A DNA stretch of 35,136 nucleotides, from positions 1-35,136 of the forward strand of contig NZ_JABBXF010000100.1 of assembly GCF_013030945.1 (NCBI RefSeq), given 5' to 3'. The position numbers were made by a program, and so were the translations under genes. Shown one piece after another: positions 14,880 through 24,443 of the stretch. The notes under the pieces are model-generated. The model did no database searches. It was not told the origin of the DNA and saw nothing but the letters and a program-made list of their open reading frames with translations. The DNA comes from Streptomyces morookaense (GTDB taxonomy: Bacteria; Actinomycetota; Actinomycetes; Streptomycetales; Streptomycetaceae). Every line of letters begins with the position of its first letter. The stretch's first letter is position 1.

Positions 14880-17545
14880 GACGGGCCTCCGATCAGGGTC
14901 AGGAACGCGTCCTCCAGCCGCCGGTGCGGCCCGACGCTCGCGACCGGGATCTCCAGCCGGACGAGTTCCACCAGCAGTTCCGGCGCTCGTGCGCCGTCGA
15001 GCCGCACCAGCAGCCCCTCGCCGCCGCCGTCGCGCACGGCCGAGGCGACGCCCGGCAGCGCGGCCACCTTCTCCACGGCCGCGTCGGACAGTTCGCCCTC
15101 GACGCCGACCAGCAGTGTGTCGCCGGAGCCGGTGATCTCCGCGACCGGGCCCGCGGTGACCAGCCGCCCGCGGTCCATCACGACGAGGTGCGTGCAGGAC
15201 TGCTCGACCTCCGCCAGGAGATGGCTGGAGACGATGACCGTGCGCCCGGCGGCCGCGTACCGGATCATCACCTCGCGCATCTCGCGGATCTGCGGCGGGT
15301 CGAGACCGTTCGTCGGCTCGTCCAGGATGAGCAGGTCCGGCAGCCCCAGCATGGCCTGCGCGATGGCCAGTCGCTGCCGCATGCCCTGCGAGTACGTGCG
15401 CACGGCACGCTCCAGCGCACTGCCGAGGCCGGCGATCTCCAGGGCCTCGTCCACGTGGGCGTCCTCGGCCGGGCGGCCGGTGGCCCGCCAGTACAGGTCG
15501 AGGTTGGCCCGGCCGGACAGGTGCGGCAGGAAGCCGGCGCCCTCCACGAACGCCCCGACCCGGGACAGCACGGGCGCACCCGGCCGGATCGCGTGCCCGA
15601 AGACGCGGATCTCGCCGCCGTCGGGCCGGATCAGGCCCATGAGCATGCGCAGCGTGGTGGTCTTGCCCGCACCGTTGGGCCCGAGCAGGCCGAGCACCTG
15701 CCCCCGCTCGACGCGGAAGGCCAGATCGCGCACCGCATACCGGTCGGCGGAGCGGGCGTAGCGCTTGCTCAACCCGGTGATCTGCAGGGGCACTTCGGCC
15801 AGCGCGGGATCGGGCGCGGGCGCGGCGTCGCGCCGGCGCCCGGCCAGCAGCACGCCCACCGCGACGGCCACGCCGCCCAGCGGCAGCGCCCAGGTCCACC
15901 ACGGCAGACCGGCCGAGGCGGTCCGCACCTCGGGCGCCTCCGGCACGCTCAGGCCGCCGGCCAGGGAGACGGTGTACGTGGCCGGTTGGGCGGGCGAGGC
16001 GTAGCCCAGGTCCGTGGAGGAGAGCACCAGCCGCATCCGGTGCCCCGCCTCGAAGGTATGGTCCACGGCCGGCAACTGCAGGTCGACGGTTCTGCCCTGC
16101 CGGGCGTCGCCGACCCGGACCGGGGAGACGAGCTGCCCGGGCAACTGCTGCTGCCCGTCCGGCCCGACGTCGTAGACCTTGGCGAAGAGGACGGCCTCCC
16201 CGGTGTCGGACGAGACCTTGACCTTCGCGGTCGGCGAGCCGGTCACATGGACGCTCTCGTCCAGCCGCGCGGAGTCGAAACGGGCGTACTGGCCGGGGAA
16301 GTCCAGGGACATCCCGAGCCCGAGCCCGGAGAGCTGCGAGAGCGCGCCGAGGCCCGGCACGGCGGAGACCGCGGGCGGCGCCGCCCCGGCCGGGTTGCCG
16401 AACGACTGCTCGCGGCCGGTCAGCGGCACCGTGCGCGGGTCGTTGTGCAGCCCGGGGTAGCGGCTGCTGCTCGCGCCGCGCAGCCGGGCCTTGCCGTCGG
16501 TGGTGTCGATGCCGCCGGTCCGGCTGACCCGGAAGGCCGGGCCCGTGTCGGTGTTCTCGTCGCCCTTGAGGTAGCGGTCGAACCACGCGCGCGTGCGCTG
16601 CTCGGTCCGGTCGTTCTCCGTCGAGCCCGCGTCGTGCCCGCCGGCGATCCAGTCGACGGACACGGGCGCGCCGTTGCGGCGGATGGCCGCGGCCGCGGCG
16701 TCGGACTGGCCGAGGGGGAAGAGCGAGTCGCTCTGTCCCTGGACGAGGAGGGTGGGCACCTTGATGCGACCGGCGACGGCGGACGGGCTGCGCCGCTCCA
16801 GCAGTTCGCGCGCCGCGGCGTCCGGCCGGCCGGCGACGGCCACGCGTTCGTACATCGCGCACAGCTCGGGCTCGAACCGGCCGCAGCCGGGCTGCATATG
16901 CGCTGTGGTGCCGGCTTTGATCCCCGTACCGGTCGAGCCGGTCGTGAAGAAGAGCCCTGCCCAGAGCTTCTTGTAGACGTCGTCCGGGAAGAGCGAGTCG
17001 GCCAGGTTCCAGTAGGTGATCTGCGGGGCGATGGCGTCGACGCGCTTGTCGTACCCGGCGGCGAGCAGGGAGACGGCGCCGCCGTACGAGGCGCCCGCGA
17101 CGCCGACCCGCGGGTCGCCCGGGGCGTCCAGCTCGACCTCGGGCCGCTTGGCGAGCCAGTCGATCAGGCGGCTCACGTCGGCGACCTCGTGCTGCGGGTC
17201 GTTGAGACCGATGCGCCCGCCCGAGTGCCCGAAGCCGCGCGCGGACCAGGTCAGCACCGCGTAGCCGGACCGTGCCAGCCGCTCGGCCTCGCCGCGCATG
17301 TCGTCCTTGCTGCCGCCGAAGCCGTGGGCGAGGAGCACGGCCGGCCGGCGGCGGTCCACGTCGCCGGACGTGAAGAAGGAGGTGTCGATCCGTGCGCCCG
17401 GCATGGCAAGGAAACGGTTCTCCTGGTGCACCGGCGGATCGCTTCCGGCGGCCTCCGCCGCCGTCCAGGTCCCGATGCCGGCGAGCACGGCGACAGCGCT
17501 CACGGCGGCGAGCAGCCGCCGGCTCCCGGGGATGCGCAGCTTCAT
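14876..17545 (-). CDS. fusion: secreted serine hydrolase, one membrane span, ABC ATPase
   Basis: An 889-residue two-part protein. Residues 1-33 are a signal-anchor-like hydrophobic start. About 40-330 form an alpha/beta hydrolase of the X-prolyl dipeptidyl peptidase/CocE type, with nucleophile Ser153 (GASYGG), probable Asp273 (QGQSDSLFP) and His304 (GGHDAG). About 340-540 form a beta-rich domain as in CocE enzymes. A single membrane span follows at 549-568. Residues 585-889 form a complete ABC ATPase: Walker A GPNGAGKT 622-629, signature YSQGMRQR 718-725, Walker B ILDEP 740-744, H-loop His775. The topology puts the hydrolase outside and the ATPase inside. No frameshift or stop breaks the join, and I believe similar fusions exist in other streptomycetes. 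Coupled to the downstream permease; role unknown, perhaps processing what is exported. Confidence 0.87.
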   Translation of the reverse strand: MKLRIPGSRRLLAAVSAVAVLAGIGTWTAAEAAGSDPPVHQENRFLAMPGARIDTSFFTSGDVDRRRPAVLLAHGFGGSKDDMRGEAERLARSGYAVLTWSARGFGHSGGRIGLNDPQHEVADVSRLIDWLAKRPEVELDAPGDPRVGVAGASYGGAVSLLAAGYDKRVDAIAPQITYWNLADSLFPDDVYKKLWAGLFFTTGSTGTGIKAGTTAHMQPGCGRFEPELCAMYERVAVAGRPDAAARELLERRSPSAVAGRIKVPTLLVQGQSDSLFPLGQSDAAAAAIRRNGAPVSVDWIAGGHDAGSTENDRTEQRTRAWFDRYLKGDENTDTGPAFRVSRTGGIDTTDGKARLRGASSSRYPGLHNDPRTVPLTGREQSFGNPAGAAPPAVSAVPGLGALSQLSGLGLGMSLDFPGQYARFDSARLDESVHVTGSPTAKVKVSSDTGEAVLFAKVYDVGPDGQQQLPGQLVSPVRVGDARQGRTVDLQLPAVDHTFEAGHRMRLVLSSTDLGYASPAQPATYTVSLAGGLSVPEAPEVRTASAGLPWWTWALPLGGVAVAVGVLLAGRRRDAAPAPDPALAEVPLQITGLSKRYARSADRYAVRDLAFRVERGQVLGLLGPNGAGKTTTLRMLMGLIRPDGGEIRVFGHAIRPGAPVLSRVGAFVEGAGFLPHLSGRANLDLYWRATGRPAEDAHVDEALEIAGLGSALERAVRTYSQGMRQRLAIAQAMLGLPDLLILDEPTNGLDPPQIREMREVMIRYAAAGRTVIVSSHLLAEVEQSCTHLVVMDRGRLVTAGPVAEITGSGDTLLVGVEGELSDAAVEKVAALPGVASAVRDGGGEGLLVRLDGARAPELLVELVRLEIPVASVGPHRRLEDAFLTLIGGPS

Positions 17546-17554
17546 CCCCGCATG

Positions 17555-18103
17555 CTAAGCGGTGGCATCCTCCGCCATGTCGGCGAGTCGGGTGACGGTG
17601 TTCCAGTTGCGCCCGGTGACGGTGGTGCCCAGGCGGCGCTCGGTGAGCTGCTTGGCCAGCTTCGAGTCCCGGATGCCGGCCGCACAGTGCAGATACACCG
17701 CACGCTCGCCCAGCGCGAACTCCTCGGGCACGTACGCCGCCGGGTCGAGGTCCGCCACGGTGGCCGGATCGGCCGGACCGGACAGGAAGAGCACCAGGAA
17801 CCGCGCCGGATCGACCTCCTGCCCGGCGAACGGATTGCCGTCGACGATGCGCCGGACCTCACCCGCTTCGCGCACCAGGCAGGCCACCGAGATCCCGAGC
17901 TCCCGCTCGATGGCCTGCTCCAGCCCGGCGGCCAGTGCCTCCGCACCGGCGTCCGGGTGCGTGAACACGGCATTGCCGCTGTTGAGATGGGTCCGCACGG
18001 AGCCGCACCCCATGCCGGTGAGCAGATCCCGCAGGGTCTGCATGGGGACGCGCTTCTTGCCGCCCACATTGATGCCGCGCAGCAGCGCCACGAACGTTGT
18101 CAT
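17555..18103 (-). CDS. DUF1697 protein
   Basis: A 182-residue soluble protein with the hallmark N-terminus of DUF1697, TTFVALLRGINVGGKKRVPM, followed by VRTHLNSGNAVF and a C-terminal RNWNTVTRL. The family is widespread and its biochemical function is not known; the length is normal. It ends 9 bases before the hydrolase-ATPase start on the same strand, so it may share that transcript. This could be a chance neighbour, since DUF1697 genes occur in many settings. It is separated from the alpha-mannosidase gene by a strong hairpin and probably has its own promoter at 18104-18136. Confidence 0.88.
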   Translation of the reverse strand: MTTFVALLRGINVGGKKRVPMQTLRDLLTGMGCGSVRTHLNSGNAVFTHPDAGAEALAAGLEQAIERELGISVACLVREAGEVRRIVDGNPFAGQEVDPARFLVLFLSGPADPATVADLDPAAYVPEEFALGERAVYLHCAAGIRDSKLAKQLTERRLGTTVTGRNWNTVTRLADMAEDATA

Positions 18104-18136
18104 CGGGTCACCGTAGCCCGTTGTGTCGCGTGGGCC

Positions 18137-18154
18137 GCGCCCCGTAAGGGGCGC
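18137..18154 (-). terminator. hairpin terminator after the GH38 gene
   Basis: GCGCCCC and GGGGCGC form a perfect 7-base stem around a 4-base loop, starting 6 bases beyond the alpha-mannosidase stop codon. There is no U-tract, as is usual in streptomycetes. It probably ends the six-gene N-glycan operon. The sequence resembles the tips of the dispersed hairpin repeats (CCCCGTAAGGGGCGC), so it may be a minimal relic of that family. Confidence 0.6.
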
Positions 18155-18159
18155 TGCCC

Positions 18160-21100
18160 CTACGGGGCGACGTTCCGCGCCAGCCGAAGCGTGACGATCT
18201 CGAACGGCCGCAAGGCGAGGCGCACCGCCTCGCCGACCGTCTCCGCCGGCTCCGTCGGCCGCTCCAGCAGGTCGCAGTACGTGACCGCGCCCAGCGGGAA
18301 GTCCGCGGCGAGGCGGGCCCGGGCCCGGCCGCCCAGCGACTCGTAGAGGCGGACGACGACATCGCCGCTCCCGTCGTCCGCCAGCTTCACCGCCGACACG
18401 GCCACCACACCCCTGCCGTCCCCCTCCACCCGCACCAGCGGCGGCACTTCGTCCGCCCCGGGCACCCGGCGCTCCGGCAGGTTGATCGCATACCCCTCGC
18501 GCACCGCGTCCGCGACGGAGGCGCCCGGCACCAGCGCGTAGCGGAACCGGTGCACTCCCTGATCGGTGCGCGGGTCGGGGAAGCGCGGGGCGCGCAGCAG
18601 CGAGAGCCGCACCGTCGTCGTGGTCCCCGTGCCCGCCCCGCGTGCCGTGCGGCTCACGTCGTAGCCGTAGGTCGAGTCGTTGACCAGTGCCACGCCCCAG
18701 CCCGGCTCCTCCAGGTGGACGAACCGGTGTGCGCAGGCCTCGAACTTGGCCGCGTCCCAGCTGGTGTTGGTGTGCGTGGGCCGGTACAGGTGGCCGAACT
18801 GGGTCTCGGCGGCGATCCGTTCGGCATGCACGTCCAGCGGGAAGGCGGCCTTGAGGAACCTCTCCGTCTCGTGCCAGTCGACCTCCGTCTCCACCTCCAC
18901 CCGGCGCGCCCCGGCCGGCAGGCCGATCCGCTGCTCGACGCGCGAGTTCCCGAAGACCCGGACGACGTGCACGCTCCCGTCGTCGCCGGCCCGCAGCGAC
19001 TCGGTGGCCGTCAGGTCGGTCACCGTGTTCCTGTAGAAGTGGTCGACGTCCCACGCGTCCCACATGTTCGGGAAGTCCTGGTGCAGTTGCAGCAGATTGG
19101 CCGCAGCGCCCGGAGCGATCGCCTCCCGGTCCGCCGCCGGGTCGTACACCGAGACCACGAGCCCGCGCCCGTCGATCCCGACCCGCAGCAGACCGTTGTC
19201 CAGCACGAAACCGCCGCCCTCGCGCGGCCGCACGGCGGCCGGTGCCGGGGCCGGACCCGCGGGCGCCGCCCCGAGTGCCGCGACGCCACCGCGCGCGTGC
19301 GGAGCCGCGTTGAAGACCACAGTGCCGTCAGACGTTTCCTCACCGGCCAGCACCGCCAGCGCGTCCGCGATCAGCCCCTCCAGCTCCTGCGCCACCGCGG
19401 CATACGTCTCAGCGGCCTCCCGGTGCACCCACGCGATCGACGTGCCCGGCAGGATGTCGTGGAACTGGTGCAGCAGCACGGTCTTCCACAGCCGGTCCAA
19501 CTGCTCGTACGGATACGGGAACCCGGCCCGCACCGCCGCCGTCGCCGCCCACAGCTCCGCCTCGCGCAGCAGGTGTTCCGAACGCCGGTTGCCCTGCTTG
19601 GTACGGGCCTGACTGGTCAGCGTCGCCCGGTGCAGCTCCAGATACAGCTCGCCCGCCCACACCGGCGCGTCCGCGTACTCCGCGTGCGCCTTCTCGAAGA
19701 ACACCGACGGCTTCTCGAAGCAGACCCGCGCCGAACCCTCCAGGTCCGCCAGCCGCTTCGCCCGCGCCAGCATCTCCCGCGTCGTACCGCCACCGCCGTC
19801 GCCCCACCCGGTCGGCGCGAGCGAGCGCGTCGCACCGCCCTTCTCCTGGAAGTTGCGCACCGCATGCGCCAGCTCCCGGCCCGACAGCTGGGCGTTGTAG
19901 GTGTCGATCGGCGGGAAGTGGGTGAACACCCGGGTGCCGTCGAGGCCTTCCCACCAGAAGGTGTGGTGCGGGAACTTGTTGGTGCGGCTCCAGGAGATCT
20001 TCTGCGTCAGGAACCACTTCGACCCCGACAGCCGGACCAGCTGCGGCAGCGCGGCCGAGTAGCCGAACGAGTCCGGCAGCCACACCTCCTCCGTCTCGAT
20101 CCCGAACTCCTCCAGGAAGAACCGCTTCCCGTGCACGAACTGCCGCGCCAGCGCCTCCGCGCCCGGCATGTTCGTGTCCGACTCCACCCACATGCCCCCG
20201 ACCGGCACGAAACGCCCCTCCGCGACGGCCTTCTTCACGCGCGCGTACACCTCGGGCCGGTGCTCCTTCACCCAGGCGAACTGCTGCGCCTGCGACATCG
20301 CGTAGACGAACTCCGGCTCGTCCTCCAGCAGCGCCGTCATGTTCGCCGTCGTACGGGCCACCTTGCGCACCGTCTCGCGCAGCGGCCACAGCCACGCCGA
20401 GTCGATGTGGGCGTGCCCCACGGCACTGATGCGGTGCGCGGAGGCGTGCGCGGGGGAGGACAGCACGCCCGCGAGCGCCTCGCGGGCCCGGGCCGCCGTG
20501 CCGCCCACGTCCTGGAGGTCGACGGCGTCCAGGGACCGCTCGACGGCCCGCAGGATCTCCCAGCGGCGCGGTGCGTCCTCCGGCAGCTCGTGCATCAGAC
20601 CGTCCAGCACCTCCAGGTCCTGCACGAGCTCCCACACCGTGCGGTCGAGGACGGCCAGGTCCATCCGGGCCAGCCGGTAGCGGGGCGCATCGTCGGCGGT
20701 TGCGCGGTCGCCCAGCTCGGTGGGGACGAACGGGTGGTAGTCGAGGATCACGGGATTGGCCGAGGCCTCGATGTGCAACAGCACCGGCTCGCCGCCGCGG
20801 GCACGGTCGCTGATGCGCACCCACTGGTTGCGCGGGTTCAGGCCCTTGACCGGCGAGCCGTCCGGCCGGTAGACGAGCCCCTCGCACTGGAAGCCCGGCA
20901 TGTTGTCGTCGAAGCCCAGGTCGAGGAGGGCCTCCACGGTGCGGCCCGCCCACTCCCGCGGCACGGACCCCGCCACCGTGAACCAGCTGGTGCCCCAGGG
21001 CGGCCCCCAGGCGGCCCCCGCCGCGACCGGCGTGCGCGGGGCCGCCAGCCCCTCCGCGACGGGGACGGGCTCGCCCGGAGCGTTCCACACGGACACGTCC

Positions 21101-21192
21101 AGCGGCACCGACTCGGGGTGGACGGCCGGGCGGATGCGTTCGTCCAGCACCCGCTTCAGACGGGCTTCGGTGATGCTGCGGTCGTTGTGCAT
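18160..21192 (-). CDS. GH38 alpha-mannosidase (cytoplasmic)
   Basis: A 1010-residue glycoside hydrolase family 38 enzyme without a signal peptide. Zinc-site residues are visible in GHAHIDSAWLWPL (His262, Asp264). The probable nucleophile is Asp374 in WLPDSFGYSAALPQ. Other family features are GGMWVESDTNMPG and the DTYNAQLSGREL region, followed by long C-terminal beta domains to the final ARNVAP. The length is normal for bacterial GH38. It trims alpha-linked mannose, and in this operon high-mannose N-glycan is the likely substrate, cleaved inside the cell after import. The ATG at 21192 has AAGGA upstream and lies 9 bases after the GH85 stop. Last gene of the operon. Confidence 0.92.
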   Translation of the reverse strand: MHNDRSITEARLKRVLDERIRPAVHPESVPLDVSVWNAPGEPVPVAEGLAAPRTPVAAGAAWGPPWGTSWFTVAGSVPREWAGRTVEALLDLGFDDNMPGFQCEGLVYRPDGSPVKGLNPRNQWVRISDRARGGEPVLLHIEASANPVILDYHPFVPTELGDRATADDAPRYRLARMDLAVLDRTVWELVQDLEVLDGLMHELPEDAPRRWEILRAVERSLDAVDLQDVGGTAARAREALAGVLSSPAHASAHRISAVGHAHIDSAWLWPLRETVRKVARTTANMTALLEDEPEFVYAMSQAQQFAWVKEHRPEVYARVKKAVAEGRFVPVGGMWVESDTNMPGAEALARQFVHGKRFFLEEFGIETEEVWLPDSFGYSAALPQLVRLSGSKWFLTQKISWSRTNKFPHHTFWWEGLDGTRVFTHFPPIDTYNAQLSGRELAHAVRNFQEKGGATRSLAPTGWGDGGGGTTREMLARAKRLADLEGSARVCFEKPSVFFEKAHAEYADAPVWAGELYLELHRATLTSQARTKQGNRRSEHLLREAELWAATAAVRAGFPYPYEQLDRLWKTVLLHQFHDILPGTSIAWVHREAAETYAAVAQELEGLIADALAVLAGEETSDGTVVFNAAPHARGGVAALGAAPAGPAPAPAAVRPREGGGFVLDNGLLRVGIDGRGLVVSVYDPAADREAIAPGAAANLLQLHQDFPNMWDAWDVDHFYRNTVTDLTATESLRAGDDGSVHVVRVFGNSRVEQRIGLPAGARRVEVETEVDWHETERFLKAAFPLDVHAERIAAETQFGHLYRPTHTNTSWDAAKFEACAHRFVHLEEPGWGVALVNDSTYGYDVSRTARGAGTGTTTTVRLSLLRAPRFPDPRTDQGVHRFRYALVPGASVADAVREGYAINLPERRVPGADEVPPLVRVEGDGRGVVAVSAVKLADDGSGDVVVRLYESLGGRARARLAADFPLGAVTYCDLLERPTEPAETVGEAVRLALRPFEIVTLRLARNVAP

Positions 21193-21201
21193 CGGGTGTC
21201 C

Positions 21202-23178
21202 TTACCGGGAGGTCGGCCAGCGATGGGTGACGTGAGCAGGGACCGAGGCGGCGTACAGCTCGTCCACGGCGCGCACCTCGATGCGCGTGGCCGCCTCGCC
21301 GGCCGTGCGCCGCAGCGCCGGAACGTAGTAGGCATGCCCACAGGTGCCGCCGAGGAAGCGGAACCCGCCGCCCGGGAGCGCCTGCCGCAGCTCGTAGTGG
21401 CGCACGGGCCCCGGCGCCGCCTGCCACGCCAGCCGCAGGGCGGCCGCTGTACTGCCGTCCGGCCGTGCGGCGATGACGTGCAGGGCGCGCGGCCGGGCAG
21501 GGGCCGGGGCGACGGCGTCGCGTACGGCCAGCCGGCCCAGCCGCCACCGCACGGTTCCGCCGCGGCCGGGCACGGTGAGCCGGATGCCGAGGGCGTCGAG
21601 AGTCCGTCCGGCGAGCGCGCCGAGGGACAGGACGGTGGTGCGCCAGCCGTGTCCGTGGAGAGTGCCGGCGGACAGGAAACGGGTCCGCCGGTCGGCGGTG
21701 ACCGCCAGTTCCACGTGCACCGCCTCCGCGCTGTGGTGCGTCAGCTCGACGACCGTGGCCGCCGACACCGGAAGCCGCACGTCGTACAGCCCGACCGTCG
21801 CCGGGTCGGTGAGCGGACCGGCCACGAGCAGACTGCTGCCGCCGTGCCACGCGTCGGCGAAGTCGAAGGCCACGTCCGGCCGGGCACCGTCCGTGCGCAC
21901 GACCCAGCGGCGGCCCGGCAGCCGGTCCTGGAGACCGAGGTGGTTCCAGGGCGCGTCGGAGATCCGGCGACCCCGCTCGTACCAGCCCAGCCCGTGGCCC
22001 GTGTTGAACGTCGTCGCGAAGGGCAGCGCGGTCACGGCCGACCGGTCGGCTACGGAGGCGGCGGGCGGCCGCCACGGTCCGGCAGCGGGGCGCGAGGGGT
22101 CCAGGGAGGCACCGGACCAGAAGCGGTCGTCACGCGCGTGGAAGTCGGCAGGGGAGCGCCGGCCGGACGGGAGACTCTTCCACGTCCACTCGGGACGGTA
22201 GAAACCGAACGAGGCGACGTGCGGCCGGTCGGACGGCACGACGGCGTCCCAGTCGACGTGCGTGTCCCAGCCGTTGGCCTCGACGTCCACGCCGGCCCAC
22301 AGCTCGTACGGACTGCGCCGCATGGTGGCGGCCCGCCGGGCGGAGGAGAGCAGACCGTCCTTGTTCCAGCCGAAGTTGACGAACATGGTGCCGGCGGCGT
22401 CGAAGAAGGCGGCGTTGCTGTCGTCCAGTCGGTTCTGCCAGTCGATGTCGCCGGAGGCCACCATGGCGTCGTACCAGGTCACGCGGAGCCCCCTGCCGTG
22501 TGCGTGCAGATGCGCCACGAAGTCCCGCATGTCCGCGCCGAGCCGGGCGTCGCCCCCTCCGGTCTCGGCGTTGAGGAACCAGCCGTCGAAGCCGTACGTG
22601 CGCGCGACCCGGATCAGCCGGTCGGCAACGGGAAACCCCCCGCGCGCATCGCGCTGCACGAGGTCCCGCGTCCACTGCAGCTTCCCGCCGTAGGCGACGG
22701 GCGGCAGGAACACGGTCCCCAGCACGGGCACCCCGTTGCGGTGGGCGGCGTCGACGACGGGCGCGTTGGGCGCGAGGATCAGCCCTTCACCGGACGAGCC
22801 GCCCCAGAAGACCAGTTCGTCGAGATAGGCCCAGTTAGAGAGCGCGTAGAAGTCGGCGGTACCGGACCCCTGCGAGGGATTGCCGGAGGTGGGCGCGAAG
22901 GAGACGAGCGCGGAGACACGGGCCTGCCCGCTGCGGGCGGTGCGGTTGGCGGGCGGCGGGGCGAACCGCGGGGCGAGCGGAACGGTGGAGCGGTTGAAGG
23001 GGAGGTCGCGGTCGCGTTCGGGGCGCCAGTGGAGGAGGTCTTCCGGGTACCAGTAGGAGGCGTGGGGCTGGAGGTCGGGGGCAGTGGCGGTGGCGGTGGG
23101 CAGGAGGAAGGCGCCGAGACCCGCAAGGAGCGAGCGCCGGGTGACCGAAAGGGCGGGACCGGGGCACCCCTCACACAT
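21202..23178 (-). CDS. GH85 endo-beta-N-acetylglucosaminidase (secreted)
   Basis: A 658-residue family 85 enzyme that cuts between the two core GlcNAc residues of N-glycans. The catalytic pair is seen in YGFDGWFLNAETG: Asn203 orients the substrate acetamido group and Glu205 is the acid/base. The N-terminal SVTRRSLLAGLGAFLLP (11-27) is a twin-arginine-type signal, so the enzyme is exported. The HASYWYPEDLLHW and SALVSFAPTSGNPSQG segments are typical of the barrel; C-terminal beta domains follow from about 390. The ATG at 23178 overlaps the GH5 stop by 8 bases, and a longer version would lack the signal at its N-terminus. Confidence 0.9.
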   Translation of the reverse strand: MCEGCPGPALSVTRRSLLAGLGAFLLPTATATAPDLQPHASYWYPEDLLHWRPERDRDLPFNRSTVPLAPRFAPPPANRTARSGQARVSALVSFAPTSGNPSQGSGTADFYALSNWAYLDELVFWGGSSGEGLILAPNAPVVDAAHRNGVPVLGTVFLPPVAYGGKLQWTRDLVQRDARGGFPVADRLIRVARTYGFDGWFLNAETGGGDARLGADMRDFVAHLHAHGRGLRVTWYDAMVASGDIDWQNRLDDSNAAFFDAAGTMFVNFGWNKDGLLSSARRAATMRRSPYELWAGVDVEANGWDTHVDWDAVVPSDRPHVASFGFYRPEWTWKSLPSGRRSPADFHARDDRFWSGASLDPSRPAAGPWRPPAASVADRSAVTALPFATTFNTGHGLGWYERGRRISDAPWNHLGLQDRLPGRRWVVRTDGARPDVAFDFADAWHGGSSLLVAGPLTDPATVGLYDVRLPVSAATVVELTHHSAEAVHVELAVTADRRTRFLSAGTLHGHGWRTTVLSLGALAGRTLDALGIRLTVPGRGGTVRWRLGRLAVRDAVAPAPARPRALHVIAARPDGSTAAALRLAWQAAPGPVRHYELRQALPGGGFRFLGGTCGHAYYVPALRRTAGEAATRIEVRAVDELYAASVPAHVTHRWPTSR

Positions 23179-24412
23179 CTCGCACCCCCACCACTTCCTC
23201 AACCCCCCGCGCCGCCAAATACCCCGCATCCCCCACCCGCTGAACCAGCACCGAAGCCGGCCACTCCCCGCCGGAGGCAAGCCGCATCCACGCCTCGAAA
23301 TACGCCCCGCCAGGCGCACACTGCGCCCGCAACGGCGCCCCCTCCACATCCCCCGCATCCAGCACCAGCCCGACCCTCCGCGGCGCCGCCGCACGGCGCG
23401 GCCGCGCTGCCCAGCGCGCCACCGCCTCCCCGGCCGGCTTGACCCGCCGGTCGTTGGTCAACAGCCCGAGTCCGTATTCCAGTTCGGGGAAGTCCGCCAG
23501 CCTCCGGTCCACGTCGTGCGAACACCACCACGTGATGCCCCACAGGTCCGGGCAGTCCAGTGCGGCGGCCACCGTCGCGTCAGTGAACGCAGCCGCCCGC
23601 TCGGGCGGAATGTGCGGCGCAGGCGCACCGACCTCCTGCAGCCACACCGGACGGTGCACCTCCTCGGCCCACGCCTTCGACAGCTCGATCAGATAGGCCG
23701 CGTGCTGCTCCGTGTGCACACCGTCCGGCCCGTACCGCTGCGCCGTTCCGTCGAACACCCAGGAGTGCACGGCCGTCATGGCCCCGAGCCGGGCCGAGTG
23801 CGCCGGCGTGAAGGGGTGGTCGTCGTCGTACCAGGCGACGTCGTACGAGGCGTGCACATGTGACCGCCCGGGTGCGCCCTTCTCGCACGCGTCCAGCATC
23901 CGGCGCAGCCAACTCCCGGCCTGCTCGCTGTCGATGCGGTCGGGGTCGGGGTGCGGCGCTCCGGAGAACTGGTTGACCTCGTTGCCGACCGTCATGCCGA
24001 GGAAGTTCGGCCGGTCGGACAGTGCGGAGGCGAGGGCGGACAGGTAGGCGGCCTGCGCCTCGACGATGTCGGGGTGGGTGAAGATGTTCCGCCGGTGCCA
24101 GGTGGTGGTCCAGGACGGGACGAAGTCGAAGCTGGACAGGTGCCCTTGCAGCCCGTCCACGGCGACGTCCAGCCCCCGCTCCCCGGCCGCGTCCACCAGC
24201 TGCACGAGCTGTTCGACCGCGCGCGGCCGCACGAAGGTGCGGTTGGGCTGGAAGACGGGCCAGAGGGGGAAGACGCGGAGGTGGTCCAGACCGAGGGCGG
24301 CGAGAGAGTCGAGATCGGCCCGCACCTCGTCGAGATCGAAGTCCAGCCAGTGGTGGAACCACCCGTGGGTCGGCGTGTAGTTGACGCCGAAGCGCGGAGC
24401 GGAGGAAGACAT
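23171..24412 (-). CDS. GH5-family glycoside hydrolase, probable beta-mannosidase (GH5_18-like)
   Basis: A 413-residue TIM-barrel enzyme with no signal peptide. Family 5 catalytic glutamates appear at Glu145 (TVGNEVNQF, acid/base) and Glu260 (VWLQEVGAP, nucleophile). The N-terminal FGVNYTPTHGWFHHWLDFD and the aromatic WGITWWCSHDVDR are features I associate with subfamily 18. Members in bifidobacteria and streptomycetes cleave Man-beta-1,4-GlcNAc, the disaccharide left after GH85 cutting and alpha-mannose removal. The operon fits that exactly; subfamily placement from memory is moderately sure. The ATG at 24412 has GAGAGG 8 bases upstream. It lies 31 bases after the permease gene. Confidence 0.82.
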   Translation of the reverse strand: MSSSAPRFGVNYTPTHGWFHHWLDFDLDEVRADLDSLAALGLDHLRVFPLWPVFQPNRTFVRPRAVEQLVQLVDAAGERGLDVAVDGLQGHLSSFDFVPSWTTTWHRRNIFTHPDIVEAQAAYLSALASALSDRPNFLGMTVGNEVNQFSGAPHPDPDRIDSEQAGSWLRRMLDACEKGAPGRSHVHASYDVAWYDDDHPFTPAHSARLGAMTAVHSWVFDGTAQRYGPDGVHTEQHAAYLIELSKAWAEEVHRPVWLQEVGAPAPHIPPERAAAFTDATVAAALDCPDLWGITWWCSHDVDRRLADFPELEYGLGLLTNDRRVKPAGEAVARWAARPRRAAAPRRVGLVLDAGDVEGAPLRAQCAPGGAYFEAWMRLASGGEWPASVLVQRVGDAGYLAARGVEEVVGVRDV

Positions 24413-24443
24413 GCAGTGACCTCTCCGTGAAACGTGAAAAGGG

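Noticed and set aside
14924..18346. 1140-codon open frame on the forward strand
   Set aside because: Antisense to the hydrolase-ATPase and DUF1697 genes; no domain, no start signal, low-complexity translation.
18550..23442. 1630-codon open frame on the forward strand
   Set aside because: Runs antisense through GH38 and GH85, whose catalytic motifs are intact on the reverse strand; its composition is biased and low in complexity.
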